Shown: positions 24,244 to 32,808 of the stretch, piece by piece | Position numbering within the stretch: position 1 is the first letter of the stretch | Layout of the letters: each line of letters opens with the position of its first letter | Assembly (NCBI RefSeq): GCF_027484205.1 | Contig: NZ_JAIXUB010000022.1 | Location: 1-47,219, forward strand | Direction: 5' to 3' | DNA: 47,219 bases | Source of the DNA: Flavobacterium sp. | GTDB taxonomy: Bacteria; Bacteroidota; Bacteroidia; Flavobacteriales; Flavobacteriaceae | Notes under the pieces: model-generated | Told to the model about the DNA's origin: nothing | Database searches by the model: none | Seen by the model: only the letters and a program-made list of their open reading frames with translations | Program-made: the position numbers and the translations under genes

Positions 24244-24443
24244 GTGTAAAATATCAAAAATACCATCGAAAAGGAAAGAAGGTTCTAGCGCAATTTAAGC
24301 CAGGAACTGTTGTGAAAGCGAAGACATTCAATATGTATAAAGTTAAGTATACTTATCTCCTATTTGTCAAGCTTGATGATGATGAAATAGCTCATCCGTA
24401 CTTTCCGCAAGATGTCGAAGAATTAACAAATAACAAATTATAA
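24240..24443 (+). CDS. 67-residue basic protein (GTG start)
   Basis: A GTG start at 24240 overlaps the previous stop (GTGA); no ATG is available at a suitable place. The N-terminus is strongly basic (SVKYQKYHRKGKKVLAQFKPGTVVKA) with an SH3-like hydrophobic pattern, and the C-terminus is acidic. It may bind nucleic acid. It is not recognised. Confidence 0.45.
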   Translation: MSVKYQKYHRKGKKVLAQFKPGTVVKAKTFNMYKVKYTYLLFVKLDDDEIAHPYFPQDVEELTNNKL

Positions 24444-24460
24444 ATTTTAAAATTACAATT

Positions 24461-24826
24461 ATGAGTAAAGTAAAAGATTATTACGGAGAAAAATTTTTAA
24501 GCAAAGAAGACAACATTAAATTGGATTTTATTCACGCAGAATTAGAAAACCCTTATGAAAAAAATGCACAAACATTAAATTGGTGTTTAACAATAAACAC
24601 TGGTAAAACTGATGAAAAGGGATATGTCGACGCATTAATTATTGAAATTTCACAAGCTCAGTATCCTTCATTTTTTGAAGCTCCAGAAGGAGAATTTAAT
24701 ACTGTTGAGTATAAAACTATTCAGTTACCTACAGGAATGTCTGCTCAAGAAGCAAAAGAATTAATTTCTAAACTTTCAAAAGAAATTGATTTAGCAATAG
24801 AAGAATTTGAAAATGATTTAGATTAA
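24461..24826 (+). CDS. Acidic early protein, unknown
   Basis: This 121-residue, strongly acidic protein has its acidic residues concentrated at the C-terminus (KEIDLAIEEFENDLD). Acidic small phage proteins can mimic DNA, but no such family is recognised. It belongs to the early accessory run. Confidence 0.5.
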   Translation: MSKVKDYYGEKFLSKEDNIKLDFIHAELENPYEKNAQTLNWCLTINTGKTDEKGYVDALIIEISQAQYPSFFEAPEGEFNTVEYKTIQLPTGMSAQEAKELISKLSKEIDLAIEEFENDLD

Positions 24827-24847
24827 TTAAATTTTAAAACAAATGCC

Positions 24848-25174
24848 ATGCACACACATTTTTACGTTCATCGTTCGCACGGAACTCAAACATCGAACAA
24901 ACTTCAAAAAGAAATCAGCGAATTTCTTTGCTCATTAGACGGTAATTTGATAGACGCAGTAGATCTATCTGAATTTCAAAAAATCGTCATTGAAACGATT
25001 GAAAAATTGAATCTTAAACATCCAAGGTGCAAACCTTTCAAAGTTGCATTTGAGCGAGTTAGTCAAGACAGAAGCATTAGGCTTAGTGGTTTTTATCACG
25101 AGAATTTCTACCTGTACAAAGCAACACTTACGCATCTATCAACAGTCGAATATAAATCACTATCAAACAATTAA
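24848..25174 (+). CDS. Early accessory protein, unknown
   Basis: This 108-residue protein starts MHTHFYVHRSHG, with four His residues in the first twelve, a possible metal-binding tip. The rest is mixed alpha/beta. It stands 21 nt after the acidic protein. No family is recognised. Confidence 0.5.
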   Translation: MHTHFYVHRSHGTQTSNKLQKEISEFLCSLDGNLIDAVDLSEFQKIVIETIEKLNLKHPRCKPFKVAFERVSQDRSIRLSGFYHENFYLYKATLTHLSTVEYKSLSNN

Positions 25175-25177
25175 ATT

Positions 25178-25450
25178 ATGGCAATTACCAAAACATATTA
25201 CGTAGCAAAAGTTTCAAATACGCAAGGATTCAACTTTATTTTTGAAAGAGAAAAAGTAGCAGAATATATCTTTTATGATTTATTGAAAGCAAAACTAAAG
25301 GAGTTAATTGGAGAAGAAAGAAAGGACCAATTTGACAAATGTTTACAAGATGTTACTGAAGCCTTTGAGAGCAAAACGCCAGTTACAATTGGTGATAGAA
25401 ATTTTGAAATAAAAAGTGTAATCAAAAAATTTAAGCATGAAGCCAAATAA
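25178..25450 (+). CDS. Early accessory protein, unknown
   Basis: This 90-residue protein (KTYYVAKVSNTQGFNFIFER; KKFKHEAK at the end) overlaps the next gene by 14 nt. It is helical with a basic tail. It is not recognised. Confidence 0.5.
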   Translation: MAITKTYYVAKVSNTQGFNFIFEREKVAEYIFYDLLKAKLKELIGEERKDQFDKCLQDVTEAFESKTPVTIGDRNFEIKSVIKKFKHEAK

Positions 25451-25691
25451 AATATTCCTTCAGACAATAACTCAGCACATTGGTGAGCCAATTACTAATG
25501 TTTCACAAGTAGGAACTTTTAAAACTGATGGACCAGAACTTGAAAGAATTTGCGAAGATTATTACAATGCAAAATTAGAGCAGTCAGGGCTCCGTCATTT
25601 TTACATCGGTAAAAAAATAGAATTAATCTTAATTGCATTTTTTGCTGGTTTCGTCTTTTCTGCATTATTCACTTTTATAATCTTTTTTTAA
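25437..25691 (+). CDS. Tail-anchored membrane protein, unknown
   Basis: This 84-residue protein has a soluble N-terminal part and a C-terminal transmembrane segment (ELILIAFFAGFVFSALFTFIIFF, about 62-84), ending the protein. The topology suggests a small early membrane protein, perhaps for superinfection exclusion or anti-restriction. It is not recognised. Confidence 0.5.
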   Translation: MKPNKIFLQTITQHIGEPITNVSQVGTFKTDGPELERICEDYYNAKLEQSGLRHFYIGKKIELILIAFFAGFVFSALFTFIIFF

Positions 25692-25693
25692 TT

Positions 25694-26422
25694 ATGGAAA
25701 TTTTACAAACAAATGATTATTCCAAGTTCCAAAAGATCGTTGGAAACAGAAATATTAACAATGCAAAAATTGATAAAATAATCAATGATATTAATCAAGG
25801 ATTCAATATGCTTCCGTATTGTCCAATTATAGTTTCTCTTGATAAGAAAACAGAAAAGTTCAATATAATTGATGGACAGCATAGACGGGAAATATCAGAG
25901 AGAACCGGGAACCCTGTTTACTATGTAGTCTGTGATACATTATCTCTAAAGCAAATTGCGCAGTTAAATTCCAGAGGAGAAAAATGGAAACCTTCCGATT
26001 TTTTAAGCTGCTATATTAACTTAGGTATTGAAGATTACAAAGATATTGTACTAATAATGAATGAATTTGGAATTAATATAAAAGTCACTATCGACTTATT
26101 AATGTATTTCTCGCATTCGGAAAGTAAATCTACTGATATTTTTCAATCTGGTGATTTTAAAACTAATTACCTTAAAGAAACAAGAGAATTATTAGCATTG
26201 GTTAATGATTTATTTTCTAGATATACATTTTCGAAAGATAAATATCTTATAGGTGCAGTTCAGAAAATTAAAGAAAGAGGGAAATGTGATTTTGAAGTAT
26301 TAAAAGCGAAGATTTCGTTAGCTCCAGTAATGATGGATAAACAAGTAGATTTAAAAAATTATATATACAACATTGAGCGGGTCTATAATTTCAAAAATCA
26401 AAACAGACAAGTAATTTACTAA
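25694..26422 (+). CDS. ParB-like nuclease-domain protein
   Basis: This 242-residue protein has a ParB-like N-terminal region with the motif FNIIDGQHRREISERTG (about 54-70) after CPIIVSLDKK. The DGQHR box is the ParB/Srx-type signature. The C-terminal part is helical (DYKDIVLIMNEFGI, DLLMYFSHSESK) without an obvious DNA-binding HTH. It could be a phage ParB-like nuclease, a partition-type protein, or an enzyme acting on DNA. It is the last gene before a terminator-like hairpin. Classification is moderately sure, role not. Confidence 0.65.
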   Translation: MEILQTNDYSKFQKIVGNRNINNAKIDKIINDINQGFNMLPYCPIIVSLDKKTEKFNIIDGQHRREISERTGNPVYYVVCDTLSLKQIAQLNSRGEKWKPSDFLSCYINLGIEDYKDIVLIMNEFGINIKVTIDLLMYFSHSESKSTDIFQSGDFKTNYLKETRELLALVNDLFSRYTFSKDKYLIGAVQKIKERGKCDFEVLKAKISLAPVMMDKQVDLKNYIYNIERVYNFKNQNRQVIY

Positions 26423-26436
26423 TTAAAATCATAACC

Positions 26437-26472
26437 AAGCCAATGCAGAAAATACGTGTTCTGCATTGGCTT
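26437..26472 (+). terminator. Strong hairpin after ParB-like gene
   Basis: AAGCCAATGCAGAA and TTCTGCATTGGCTT form a perfect 14-bp stem with the loop AATACGTG. It is followed by TT and A4, so the T run is short; it may be a processing or attenuator structure. It covers the gap before the gene at 26488. Confidence 0.6.
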
Positions 26473-26487
26473 TAAAACTAAACTAAA

Positions 26488-26826
26488 ATGATAAATACAG
26501 AGCTAAGAATTGGAAATTATGTTGAAATAAACAATCAAGTTACTAAAATGGAAGTTGGTTGGTTTTCATCAACAAGCATTCGCAGAATTGAAATTACAGA
26601 AAAATGGCTTTTAGATTTTGGATTTGAAAAAATTGATAATCATAGATTTAAAATAAAACCTTCTGATTTTTTTGATTATTACTATACTTATTCAATAACA
26701 GACCAAACTTTTAGAGTTTATTTAGATAATGAAAAAACAATTATTTGTATTTCCTGTGCTTTTTCTGTTCACGAATTACAAAACTTGTTCTATTCTATTA
26801 CCAAGCGTGAGTTAGCTATTGCATAA
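26488..26826 (+). CDS. Conserved phage protein, unknown
   Basis: This 112-residue protein starts MINTELRIGNYVEINNQ and ends VHELQNLFYSITKREL. I recall this pattern as an uncharacterised protein widespread in Bacteroidota phages and prophages. No function is known. It precedes the methylase, separated by about 75 nt containing two small inverted repeats. Confidence 0.6.
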   Translation: MINTELRIGNYVEINNQVTKMEVGWFSSTSIRRIEITEKWLLDFGFEKIDNHRFKIKPSDFFDYYYTYSITDQTFRVYLDNEKTIICISCAFSVHELQNLFYSITKRELAIA

Positions 26827-26901
26827 CGTTTGCCACTTGGCGAGGTTGGGAAAAGTAAACCCGAACACTCGATTAATCACTAATTATAAAAACACAAAAC
26901 A
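26827..26901. other. GC-richer spacer with small inverted repeats
   Basis: This short stretch is markedly more GC-rich than its surroundings. It includes GCCA-CT-TGGC at 26831-26840 and GTTGGG facing CCCGAAC nearby. It marks the left border of the methylase gene. Nature unknown. Confidence 0.35.
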
Positions 26902-28371
26902 ATGCCGAAATTAAAGACCGATACCCAATCTTGCCAAATGGCTGTTACTGGCTGTTTCTCTCTTTTAGCAGATAATCCGATTGTAACTACTGGTTCAGAC
27001 TTTTCTGGAGTTGGAGCATTTGACCAAGCACTTGAAAGATTAGGAATTAAGCAAAACAAAAAGTTTGCTTGTGATATGGATAAATACGCTCGACAAACTT
27101 ATATCTACAATTTTGGAGAACCTGATTATTATCCGGAGAATGTTTATGAACGTGAAATACCAAAAGAAAGTTTAGATATTTATATGACTTCTCCGCCTTG
27201 CCAAAGTTTCTCGCTTGCAGGAAAACGTAAAGGAGAAGATTCTAAAAATGGAGTTTTGTTCTATAATTCACACGAATTTATTGTAAAAAACAATCCTCGT
27301 TATTTTATTTTTGAAAACGTGAAAGGATTACTTTCTGACGATAACGGAAAAACGTTTCAAAGATGGATTGATTATTTAGGCGGAAAATCAGTAAACGGAA
27401 ATCCTGTAATATTTCCTCACGAAAACGCAACACCATATCACGTTTATTACCAGGTTATGAATGCCAAACATTACGGAGTTCCACAAAATCGTGAACGCAT
27501 TTTTATTATTGGGATTCGTGATGATGCAGATAATACTTTTAGTTTTCCAAAACCATTTCATTTAGTAAAAAGATTGAAAGACGTTCTTGAAAGTGAAGTT
27601 GATGAAAAGTATTTTTTGAGTGATACAATGCTTACTTGGATTGATAAGTATAGAGAAAAAAGAAGTAGTTCAGGAAAATATCCATTTACAGAAGATGATG
27701 ATTATAGCGGTTGCATTACAGCACGATATAATAAAATGGGTGCAGAAGATATATTTATCGGAGCAATACGAGGTCGTAACCCACAAAATCCATTAAGTAG
27801 AGTTTCAGGATTACCAACAGAACAAATGCTTGAAATAAATGAAAACGGAACTTCAAACGCATTAACAACCGTTCAGAAAGATAATGTTGTAATAATTCCT
27901 GCTAATAACTCAAAAGGATATGATATTGCACAAGAAGAAGAAGATTCTATAAATTTTAGCAATCCTAATTCAGAAACAATACGAGGACGAGTAGGAAAAG
28001 GAGTTGCACAAACATTAGACATAAGCTGCAATCAAGGTGTTTTAGTTAGTATTCCAAATCCAATTGTAGAATATCAATTAACTGGTGGCAAATGGGATAA
28101 AACACACGAACAATCAGGACGAGTTTATGATAAAAACGGAATTGCACCAACGATACATACAATGGGTGGCGGAAATCAAGAACCTAAAGTATCAAATATG
28201 CAAAGAATAAGAAGATTAACTCCTTTTGAATGTTTTAGATTAATGGATTTTAACGAAAACTTCAAATGGAATGTGAGCGATTCACAAGCATACAAACAAG
28301 CTGGAAATTCGATTGTAGTAAGTTGTTTAGTCGAGATTATAAAACGTCTTGATTTACATCAACCGAAATAG
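26902..28371 (+). CDS. C5 cytosine DNA methyltransferase (orphan)
   Basis: This 489-residue enzyme methylates cytosine in DNA at C5. Motifs are visible in order: I DFSGVGAFDQALERLG (33-48), IV SPPCQSFSLAG (97-107) with the nucleophile C100, VI FENVKGLL (137-144), VIII VPQNRERIFIIG (193-204). A long target-recognition region (about 210-440) follows, then IX RIRRLTPFECFRLMDF and X QAGNSIVV. No restriction endonuclease partner is nearby, so it probably protects phage DNA from host restriction or modifies host DNA. The repeat-flanked, GC-richer border suggests it was acquired as a unit. Confidence 0.9.
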   Translation: MPKLKTDTQSCQMAVTGCFSLLADNPIVTTGSDFSGVGAFDQALERLGIKQNKKFACDMDKYARQTYIYNFGEPDYYPENVYEREIPKESLDIYMTSPPCQSFSLAGKRKGEDSKNGVLFYNSHEFIVKNNPRYFIFENVKGLLSDDNGKTFQRWIDYLGGKSVNGNPVIFPHENATPYHVYYQVMNAKHYGVPQNRERIFIIGIRDDADNTFSFPKPFHLVKRLKDVLESEVDEKYFLSDTMLTWIDKYREKRSSSGKYPFTEDDDYSGCITARYNKMGAEDIFIGAIRGRNPQNPLSRVSGLPTEQMLEINENGTSNALTTVQKDNVVIIPANNSKGYDIAQEEEDSINFSNPNSETIRGRVGKGVAQTLDISCNQGVLVSIPNPIVEYQLTGGKWDKTHEQSGRVYDKNGIAPTIHTMGGGNQEPKVSNMQRIRRLTPFECFRLMDFNENFKWNVSDSQAYKQAGNSIVVSCLVEIIKRLDLHQPK

Positions 28372-28384
28372 CCAGTAACTAATG

Positions 28385-28410
28385 GATAGGCGCTACTAAT
28401 AGCGCCTATC
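28385..28410. repeat. Perfect hairpin after methylase
   Basis: GATAGGCGCTA and TAGCGCCTATC form an 11-bp GC-rich stem with the loop CTAA. No T run follows (ACTATAAAA), so it may be a weak terminator or a 3' stabiliser. Confidence 0.6.
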
Positions 28411-28444
28411 ACTATAAAAAAAATAAATTAACAATCAAAAAATT

Positions 28445-28951
28445 ATGTATTACAAAATCGAAAACAAAGAAAGTGAAGTATATAAAAAACTACACGAACA
28501 AAGAACTAAAGAAGAGCAAATGGAGCTAAAAAATACCGCTTCCATTATTGAAAAAACAGGTTTAAATTTTACTAACTTTTTTGGCAGAATAGGACAACAG
28601 AATTTTAGAAGAGTTACTTCTTATAGTGGGTTTGAGTTTACAGAACCTGAAAAAGTAGATTTAAAAATATGGAAACGTCTTAAAGAACATCCTGAAATAT
28701 TCGTTCCTAATACAAGAACGAAATTAGGTAGAGAAATGCAAGAATTTTTAAGCAATGGTTTAGAAGGAAGTAGATACGATATTATAAACGATATTTTAGG
28801 TTTAAAAAGTTTAAGAAGTTTTACTTTTCCATTTGTTGAAATTATTGGAGAAAAAATAATCCTCTATGTAGATGATCAATATGATTTAGACGATAAAGAT
28901 ATTATTGAAATTACAAAACGTGAATTTAAGGAGTTACGTCAATTGCATTAG
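28445..28951 (+). CDS. Phage protein, unknown
   Basis: This 168-residue protein is helical at the N-terminus (SEVYKKLHEQRTKEEQMELKNTAS) with an alpha/beta core. It resembles uncharacterised proteins often found in Bacteroidota phages. It stands alone between the methylase hairpin and a strong terminator, so it may be a moron or the end of the early operon. Confidence 0.5.
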   Translation: MYYKIENKESEVYKKLHEQRTKEEQMELKNTASIIEKTGLNFTNFFGRIGQQNFRRVTSYSGFEFTEPEKVDLKIWKRLKEHPEIFVPNTRTKLGREMQEFLSNGLEGSRYDIINDILGLKSLRSFTFPFVEIIGEKIILYVDDQYDLDDKDIIEITKREFKELRQLH

Positions 28952-28966
28952 CAATAATGTTAAGTT

Positions 28967-29014
28967 ATCTACTAACAGTATTTTCAATAAAACACTGTTA
29001 GTAGATTGTTTTTT
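28967..29014 (+). terminator. Strong terminator between convergent genes
   Basis: ATCTACTAACAGT (28967-28979) and ACTGTTAGTAGAT (28994-29006) form a 13-bp stem, followed by TTGTTTTTTTT. It ends the rightward early block just before the leftward lipoprotein gene. Confidence 0.85.
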
Positions 29015-29695
29015 TTAATTTTTATCTGCTGTTGTGAATTTCTTGTTTTCAGCATTATAAAATTCTAAAATTCCCGAATTTGTTAAGATGTAATACTCTC
29101 CATTTCCTTCTGATTTTTGGTCAAGTCTAATTCCATCTGTTACTTTTTTTCTGCTCATTTCATCAATCGATGAACTACCATCTTTAAATGCTATTTTAAC
29201 AAAAGTTTTGTTATCTTTTTCATAAACTGTAAAAGAGGCATTTACGTATTGCTTTTCAAAAAACTCTCCTAATATTTTTCCGTCAACGTTTTTACTTTGA
29301 CCTTTAAGTTTAGTTTCTTCTTCTAAAGTTGAACCAATTATTTCTACGTTTAAGTTTGGAGTAAAATGTGAAGTTGCCCAAGCTCCTGAATCTACTTTCA
29401 TTCCAGGCAAATAATAAAATATCCATAAATTATCATAAGTTGTTCTAGTTTCTCTTAATTCATTCGCAATTTTGGTTAATTCATCAACACTAATTTTTTC
29501 TCTTAATTCAATGTTAATATTACACTTATTAATTCCAAATTCTGGTTTAACATTTTCCTCTTCAGATAAAATTTCATACTTAATGGTTTTATCTTTATTC
29601 TCAATTGTTGTTTCAACTTCGTTCGAAGTTTCTGAATTTTGTTTACAAGAATTTAAGGACAATACACTTGCAGTGATAATAATTAATTTTTTCAT
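29015..29695 (-). CDS. Lipoprotein, leftward moron
   Basis: This 226-residue protein has a lipoprotein signal (MKKLIIITASVLSLNSCKQ, lipobox LNSC with C17). The mature part is acidic and serine-rich at first, then mixed alpha/beta with a YYLPGMKVDSG segment. It is the only leftward gene in this stretch, isolated by a terminator on one side and divergent control on the other, the classic moron layout. Surface or periplasmic phage lipoproteins often block superinfection. That role is inferred; no family is recognised. Confidence 0.6.
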   Translation of the reverse strand: MKKLIIITASVLSLNSCKQNSETSNEVETTIENKDKTIKYEILSEEENVKPEFGINKCNINIELREKISVDELTKIANELRETRTTYDNLWIFYYLPGMKVDSGAWATSHFTPNLNVEIIGSTLEEETKLKGQSKNVDGKILGEFFEKQYVNASFTVYEKDNKTFVKIAFKDGSSSIDEMSRKKVTDGIRLDQKSEGNGEYYILTNSGILEFYNAENKKFTTADKN

Positions 29696-29905
29696 AATTT
29701 GTTTTTATTAATTTGAATTCTACTTTATATACCTTATCCAAGCTGACTGACAACTAATATAAAGGCGCAATTGATAACGTTATTACCCCAAAATTAGGAC
29801 AATAAACGATACAATTACTTGTTGAAAGTAGCTTTTTTCATATAATCATATTTTTATATGATTGTAATAATACTTTTGTTATATTTGACTAATCAAATTT
29901 TTGGT
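29696..29905. other. Divergent control region, lipoprotein versus tail-fibre operon
   Basis: There is no gene in 29696-29905. It holds operator site C and its -7 box on the right side. No exact TAnnTTTG box was found on the minus strand for the lipoprotein. A longer frame starting at 29858 begins inside the operator, upstream of the -7 box, and is therefore unlikely. Confidence 0.5.
29844..29878 (+). promoter_or_regulatory. Operator site C plus -7 box (tail-fibre operon)
   Basis: AATCATATTTTTATATGATT (29844-29863) is identical to site B1 at 18052. Exactly 7 bp later is TACTTTTG (29871-29878), a TAnnTTTG match. The spacer GTAATAA nearly equals ATAATAA at site A. It stands 27 nt before the gene at 29906. 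Repressor control of this operon is inferred. Confidence 0.65.
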
Positions 29906-30400
29906 ATGGCATTGTTAGATAAAGTATTAAGCAACGTTCACGCTTGTGGCATCGAGTTAGCATTTGAAGGCGATGCAGTTCCTTCAAACATTATAGGATG
30001 GCAGCCATTCTATAATTCACTATTTGATAATGCTACCTTCGAAAAAGCTTACGCTTCTTTATCTTCAATTTTTTTCAATGAAGAAAGCACTCCTACTCCT
30101 TCTGGTCCTTCATACAAGCAAAAATTAACTTGGAGATTTCCAGAACACGATCCTTATAGATCCGAAAGAATTGCATTGATTCACAAAATCAAGTTTGTGA
30201 AGTTCAAATTTACATCCGGTTTAGATTTGGTAGTAGGTCGAAATGATGTTTTTCAAAATGCTAAGCCTGTGATCAAAGTTTCTTCAGACGGTCAACTGTG
30301 TGTTGTTGAAGTTGAGACGATGAGTATTTCTCCAGCAGGATTTACGCCAAATCCTAACGCATACGGTTTACCAACATTTATTCCACTAAGTTTTTTATAG
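29906..30400 (+). CDS. Tail/neck region protein, unknown
   Basis: This 164-residue protein (MALLDKVLSNVHACGIELAF) was read from 29906, because the longer start at 29858 lies upstream of the presumed transcription start. It is rich in Ser, Pro and aromatic residues (STPTPSGPSYKQKLTWRF) and ends in NPNAYGLPTFIPLSFL. It is first in the tail-fibre operon and may be a fibre-attachment or adaptor protein. It is not recognised. Confidence 0.5.
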   Translation: MALLDKVLSNVHACGIELAFEGDAVPSNIIGWQPFYNSLFDNATFEKAYASLSSIFFNEESTPTPSGPSYKQKLTWRFPEHDPYRSERIALIHKIKFVKFKFTSGLDLVVGRNDVFQNAKPVIKVSSDGQLCVVEVETMSISPAGFTPNPNAYGLPTFIPLSFL

Positions 30401-30402
30401 TT

Positions 30403-32076
30403 ATGATACCAAATCCATTTCCATTAAATATTACTCCAAAAGTTAATTCACCGCAATTATTAGCGTGGTTAGCTCAGTATGGTGATGATAAATATGCTGA
30501 TTCAGAATTTTTTAATAAAATAGTTCAGGCATTAAATTACCTTTATGAGAATTTAGGTTCTGGCGGTGGTTCGAGTCTCTTCCTTGGAGATCATGTATCA
30601 CTTGAAGCTCTACAGACTGCGCATCCAAATCCTATTGCCGGAAATACTGCAAACATAATTGTAGAAGGTGCTGCCAATGATTTAGCAGTTTGGGATAATG
30701 ACGATAGCAGCTGGATAGTTTATCCTGGTGCCGGATATAGTTTTACTACTCCAAGCTTTCAAGAAACTACAGACATTAGTCCTACTACTACCAATGCTAT
30801 TAATGTAGGTGGATTGACAATCACAGACAAAATCAATTTCATAACTGGTCTAATCACCCAAATTCGAAATGTACGATTTCAAGACAAAGATGGCGATGTA
30901 GCTTATACTTCTGATATAGCAACTCTTTCACAAACAACTCCTTCCAAGCAATCAGCTGAATTATTACTTTTAAATGCTGACGTGGTTCAAGGTCCTGGAT
31001 TACCGCGCATCTCAGGATTAACCAAACAAGGGCATAACTTGACTACAACTTCAAGAATTATAGTCACAGAATATAATGTTCCTGGATTCAATGGTATTTA
31101 TAGAATTGGTAGTGGACCTGATCAAATTAATGGGCATTATAATTTGACAAGAGTTTCTGATGCAAATACAAGTGCATCGTTGAATAATGCTATAATAAGT
31201 GTTACTAACGGAACCTTTGCTGGTAAAACCTTCAGACAAACAACTCCAAATCCTGTTGTAAATACAACTGCAATTGCTTTTGAAGAGTTTGGTGGAGCAT
31301 CAGTTGCTTTTGCGACAAACATTCTAGCTGGCATCGCAAAATTATACAATGGAATTGGTACAGAAACTGATGGCGGAATTACTCCAAATGCTGTTTTAAA
31401 TGCTTTGAATGCTTTGAATCCTCTCAATAAAAGATTGTACTATGATGATTTTGTAAATTTAGGAGATAACGGAATAGGTTTGTTAACAGTAAGTGCAGCA
31501 ACTCTGGAGTCTGAAGGAGGACTATCCAATATTATAAAGATTGGAGGAGGAACCAGTTTTACAAAAATGCCAGCTGAATTAAATAGAGATGGTATTTTAA
31601 GAGCAACTATAGGGAATATTAATGGATCTATAAGAATTAGACATAGTAACTTGTGGATAAAATCTACAGACTCCGTAATGTTTGCATCCAACTTTAGAAT
31701 TCAGACTTTAAGCACTGTGACAGAAAGATATACATTGTCTTTCAGATTTTTTAATGACAATAACAATTTTATAACTTGTACTTACAGTGATAATACCAAT
31801 TCAGGTAGATTCCAGTTTATAACGTCACTTGCTGGAGTAACAACAACTGTAAACACTTCCGTAAATGTTGCAATTAATACTTGGTATGATTTAGAAATTA
31901 TATTAATAAATGGAGTTGCTACTTTATTTATAAATGGAGTTGCAGAGCTGCCAATATCAACAAATATTTTATTGAATGCAAGTTATGATGTACAATGTGT
32001 TTTGACAAAAACTGTCTCACAAGCAAATGCACCTAGGACAGTAGATTTCGACTTTATATTATTTAAAGATTTATAA
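30403..32076 (+). CDS. Tail fibre/adhesin with lectin-like C-terminus
   Basis: This 557-residue protein begins with a short helical part that may anchor to the tail. A Gly-rich hinge (GSGGGSSLFL, near 50-60) leads to a repetitive Thr/Asn-rich shaft (about 110-340). The C-terminal 200 residues look like a LamG/concanavalin-type jelly roll (WYDLEIILINGVATLFINGVAEL, near 507-529), a fold used to bind glycans. Tail fibres decide host range, and the C-terminus is normally the receptor-binding end. Fold assignment is by eye. Confidence 0.7.
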   Translation: MIPNPFPLNITPKVNSPQLLAWLAQYGDDKYADSEFFNKIVQALNYLYENLGSGGGSSLFLGDHVSLEALQTAHPNPIAGNTANIIVEGAANDLAVWDNDDSSWIVYPGAGYSFTTPSFQETTDISPTTTNAINVGGLTITDKINFITGLITQIRNVRFQDKDGDVAYTSDIATLSQTTPSKQSAELLLLNADVVQGPGLPRISGLTKQGHNLTTTSRIIVTEYNVPGFNGIYRIGSGPDQINGHYNLTRVSDANTSASLNNAIISVTNGTFAGKTFRQTTPNPVVNTTAIAFEEFGGASVAFATNILAGIAKLYNGIGTETDGGITPNAVLNALNALNPLNKRLYYDDFVNLGDNGIGLLTVSAATLESEGGLSNIIKIGGGTSFTKMPAELNRDGILRATIGNINGSIRIRHSNLWIKSTDSVMFASNFRIQTLSTVTERYTLSFRFFNDNNNFITCTYSDNTNSGRFQFITSLAGVTTTVNTSVNVAINTWYDLEIILINGVATLFINGVAELPISTNILLNASYDVQCVLTKTVSQANAPRTVDFDFILFKDL

Positions 32077-32079
32077 GAT

Positions 32080-32808
32080 ATGATAGTATTTGTATTAGAA
32101 TTTGAAAACCAAAGAATTGAGTTTCCAACAATTGAATTAGCTAATCAATACAAAATTGATAACGATATTGATGCAATTCCTTTTGAATTTGAAAAGGTAG
32201 TTGAAGAAATAATTATAGATAACTCTGATATTCTCGCAATTGAAATAAAATATCCTGAATTATTAGGGATGAATTACAAGCTTTTGAGCTTGGATAATCT
32301 TGAGGGAATTAAGCGCGATTCTACATTAGCAGATAAAGGATTGAAAGGCGAAAAAAAATACCGTAAAGACGGCGTTTTAATTTGGTCTTCAGAGAAAAAA
32401 TACTGGTTTCAAGAAGGCGGATATGTTGGTGGTTTTAGAAGATTGACCAAACTTTTTAATATGGATGAGTCTGTAGCGATGGAGTGGGAAAACTTCTATG
32501 ATTTATCTCCAGATGATAAGAAATTATTTGAAAAACAACAGCGCGAATTCATCTTTGAATATTTCAAAAGTCAACAGCCGGAACTATTTAATTTCTTATA
32601 TACTTTCTTTTCTAAAGAAATCAACGATTACATAATGGCCGATGGTGACAATTTAAAAAATACTTTAATTAATATGGCTGAAAATCATCCATATCAAGAT
32701 GAAAATGGTGTTTATATTGTTAGAGCTACGCTCAATCAAGTAATTCCAACTTTAACGCCGGGTGTGACCACAACAGTTTTACAAGGAATAATTGACGAAT
32801 TGGTATGA
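32080..32808 (+). CDS. Tail-fibre operon protein, unknown
   Basis: This 242-residue acidic protein follows the fibre by 3 nt and overlaps the next gene by 4 nt (ATGA). It contains YWFQEGGYVGGFRRL and a helical middle. It may be a fibre assembly chaperone or a second fibre component. No family is recognised. Confidence 0.55.
   Translation: MIVFVLEFENQRIEFPTIELANQYKIDNDIDAIPFEFEKVVEEIIIDNSDILAIEIKYPELLGMNYKLLSLDNLEGIKRDSTLADKGLKGEKKYRKDGVLIWSSEKKYWFQEGGYVGGFRRLTKLFNMDESVAMEWENFYDLSPDDKKLFEKQQREFIFEYFKSQQPELFNFLYTFFSKEINDYIMADGDNLKNTLINMAENHPYQDENGVYIVRATLNQVIPTLTPGVTTTVLQGIIDELV

Noticed and set aside
26820..26870. Integron attC-like site
   Set aside because: GCATAACG at the gene end resembles an attC border, but no matching opposite border or array of cassettes was found.
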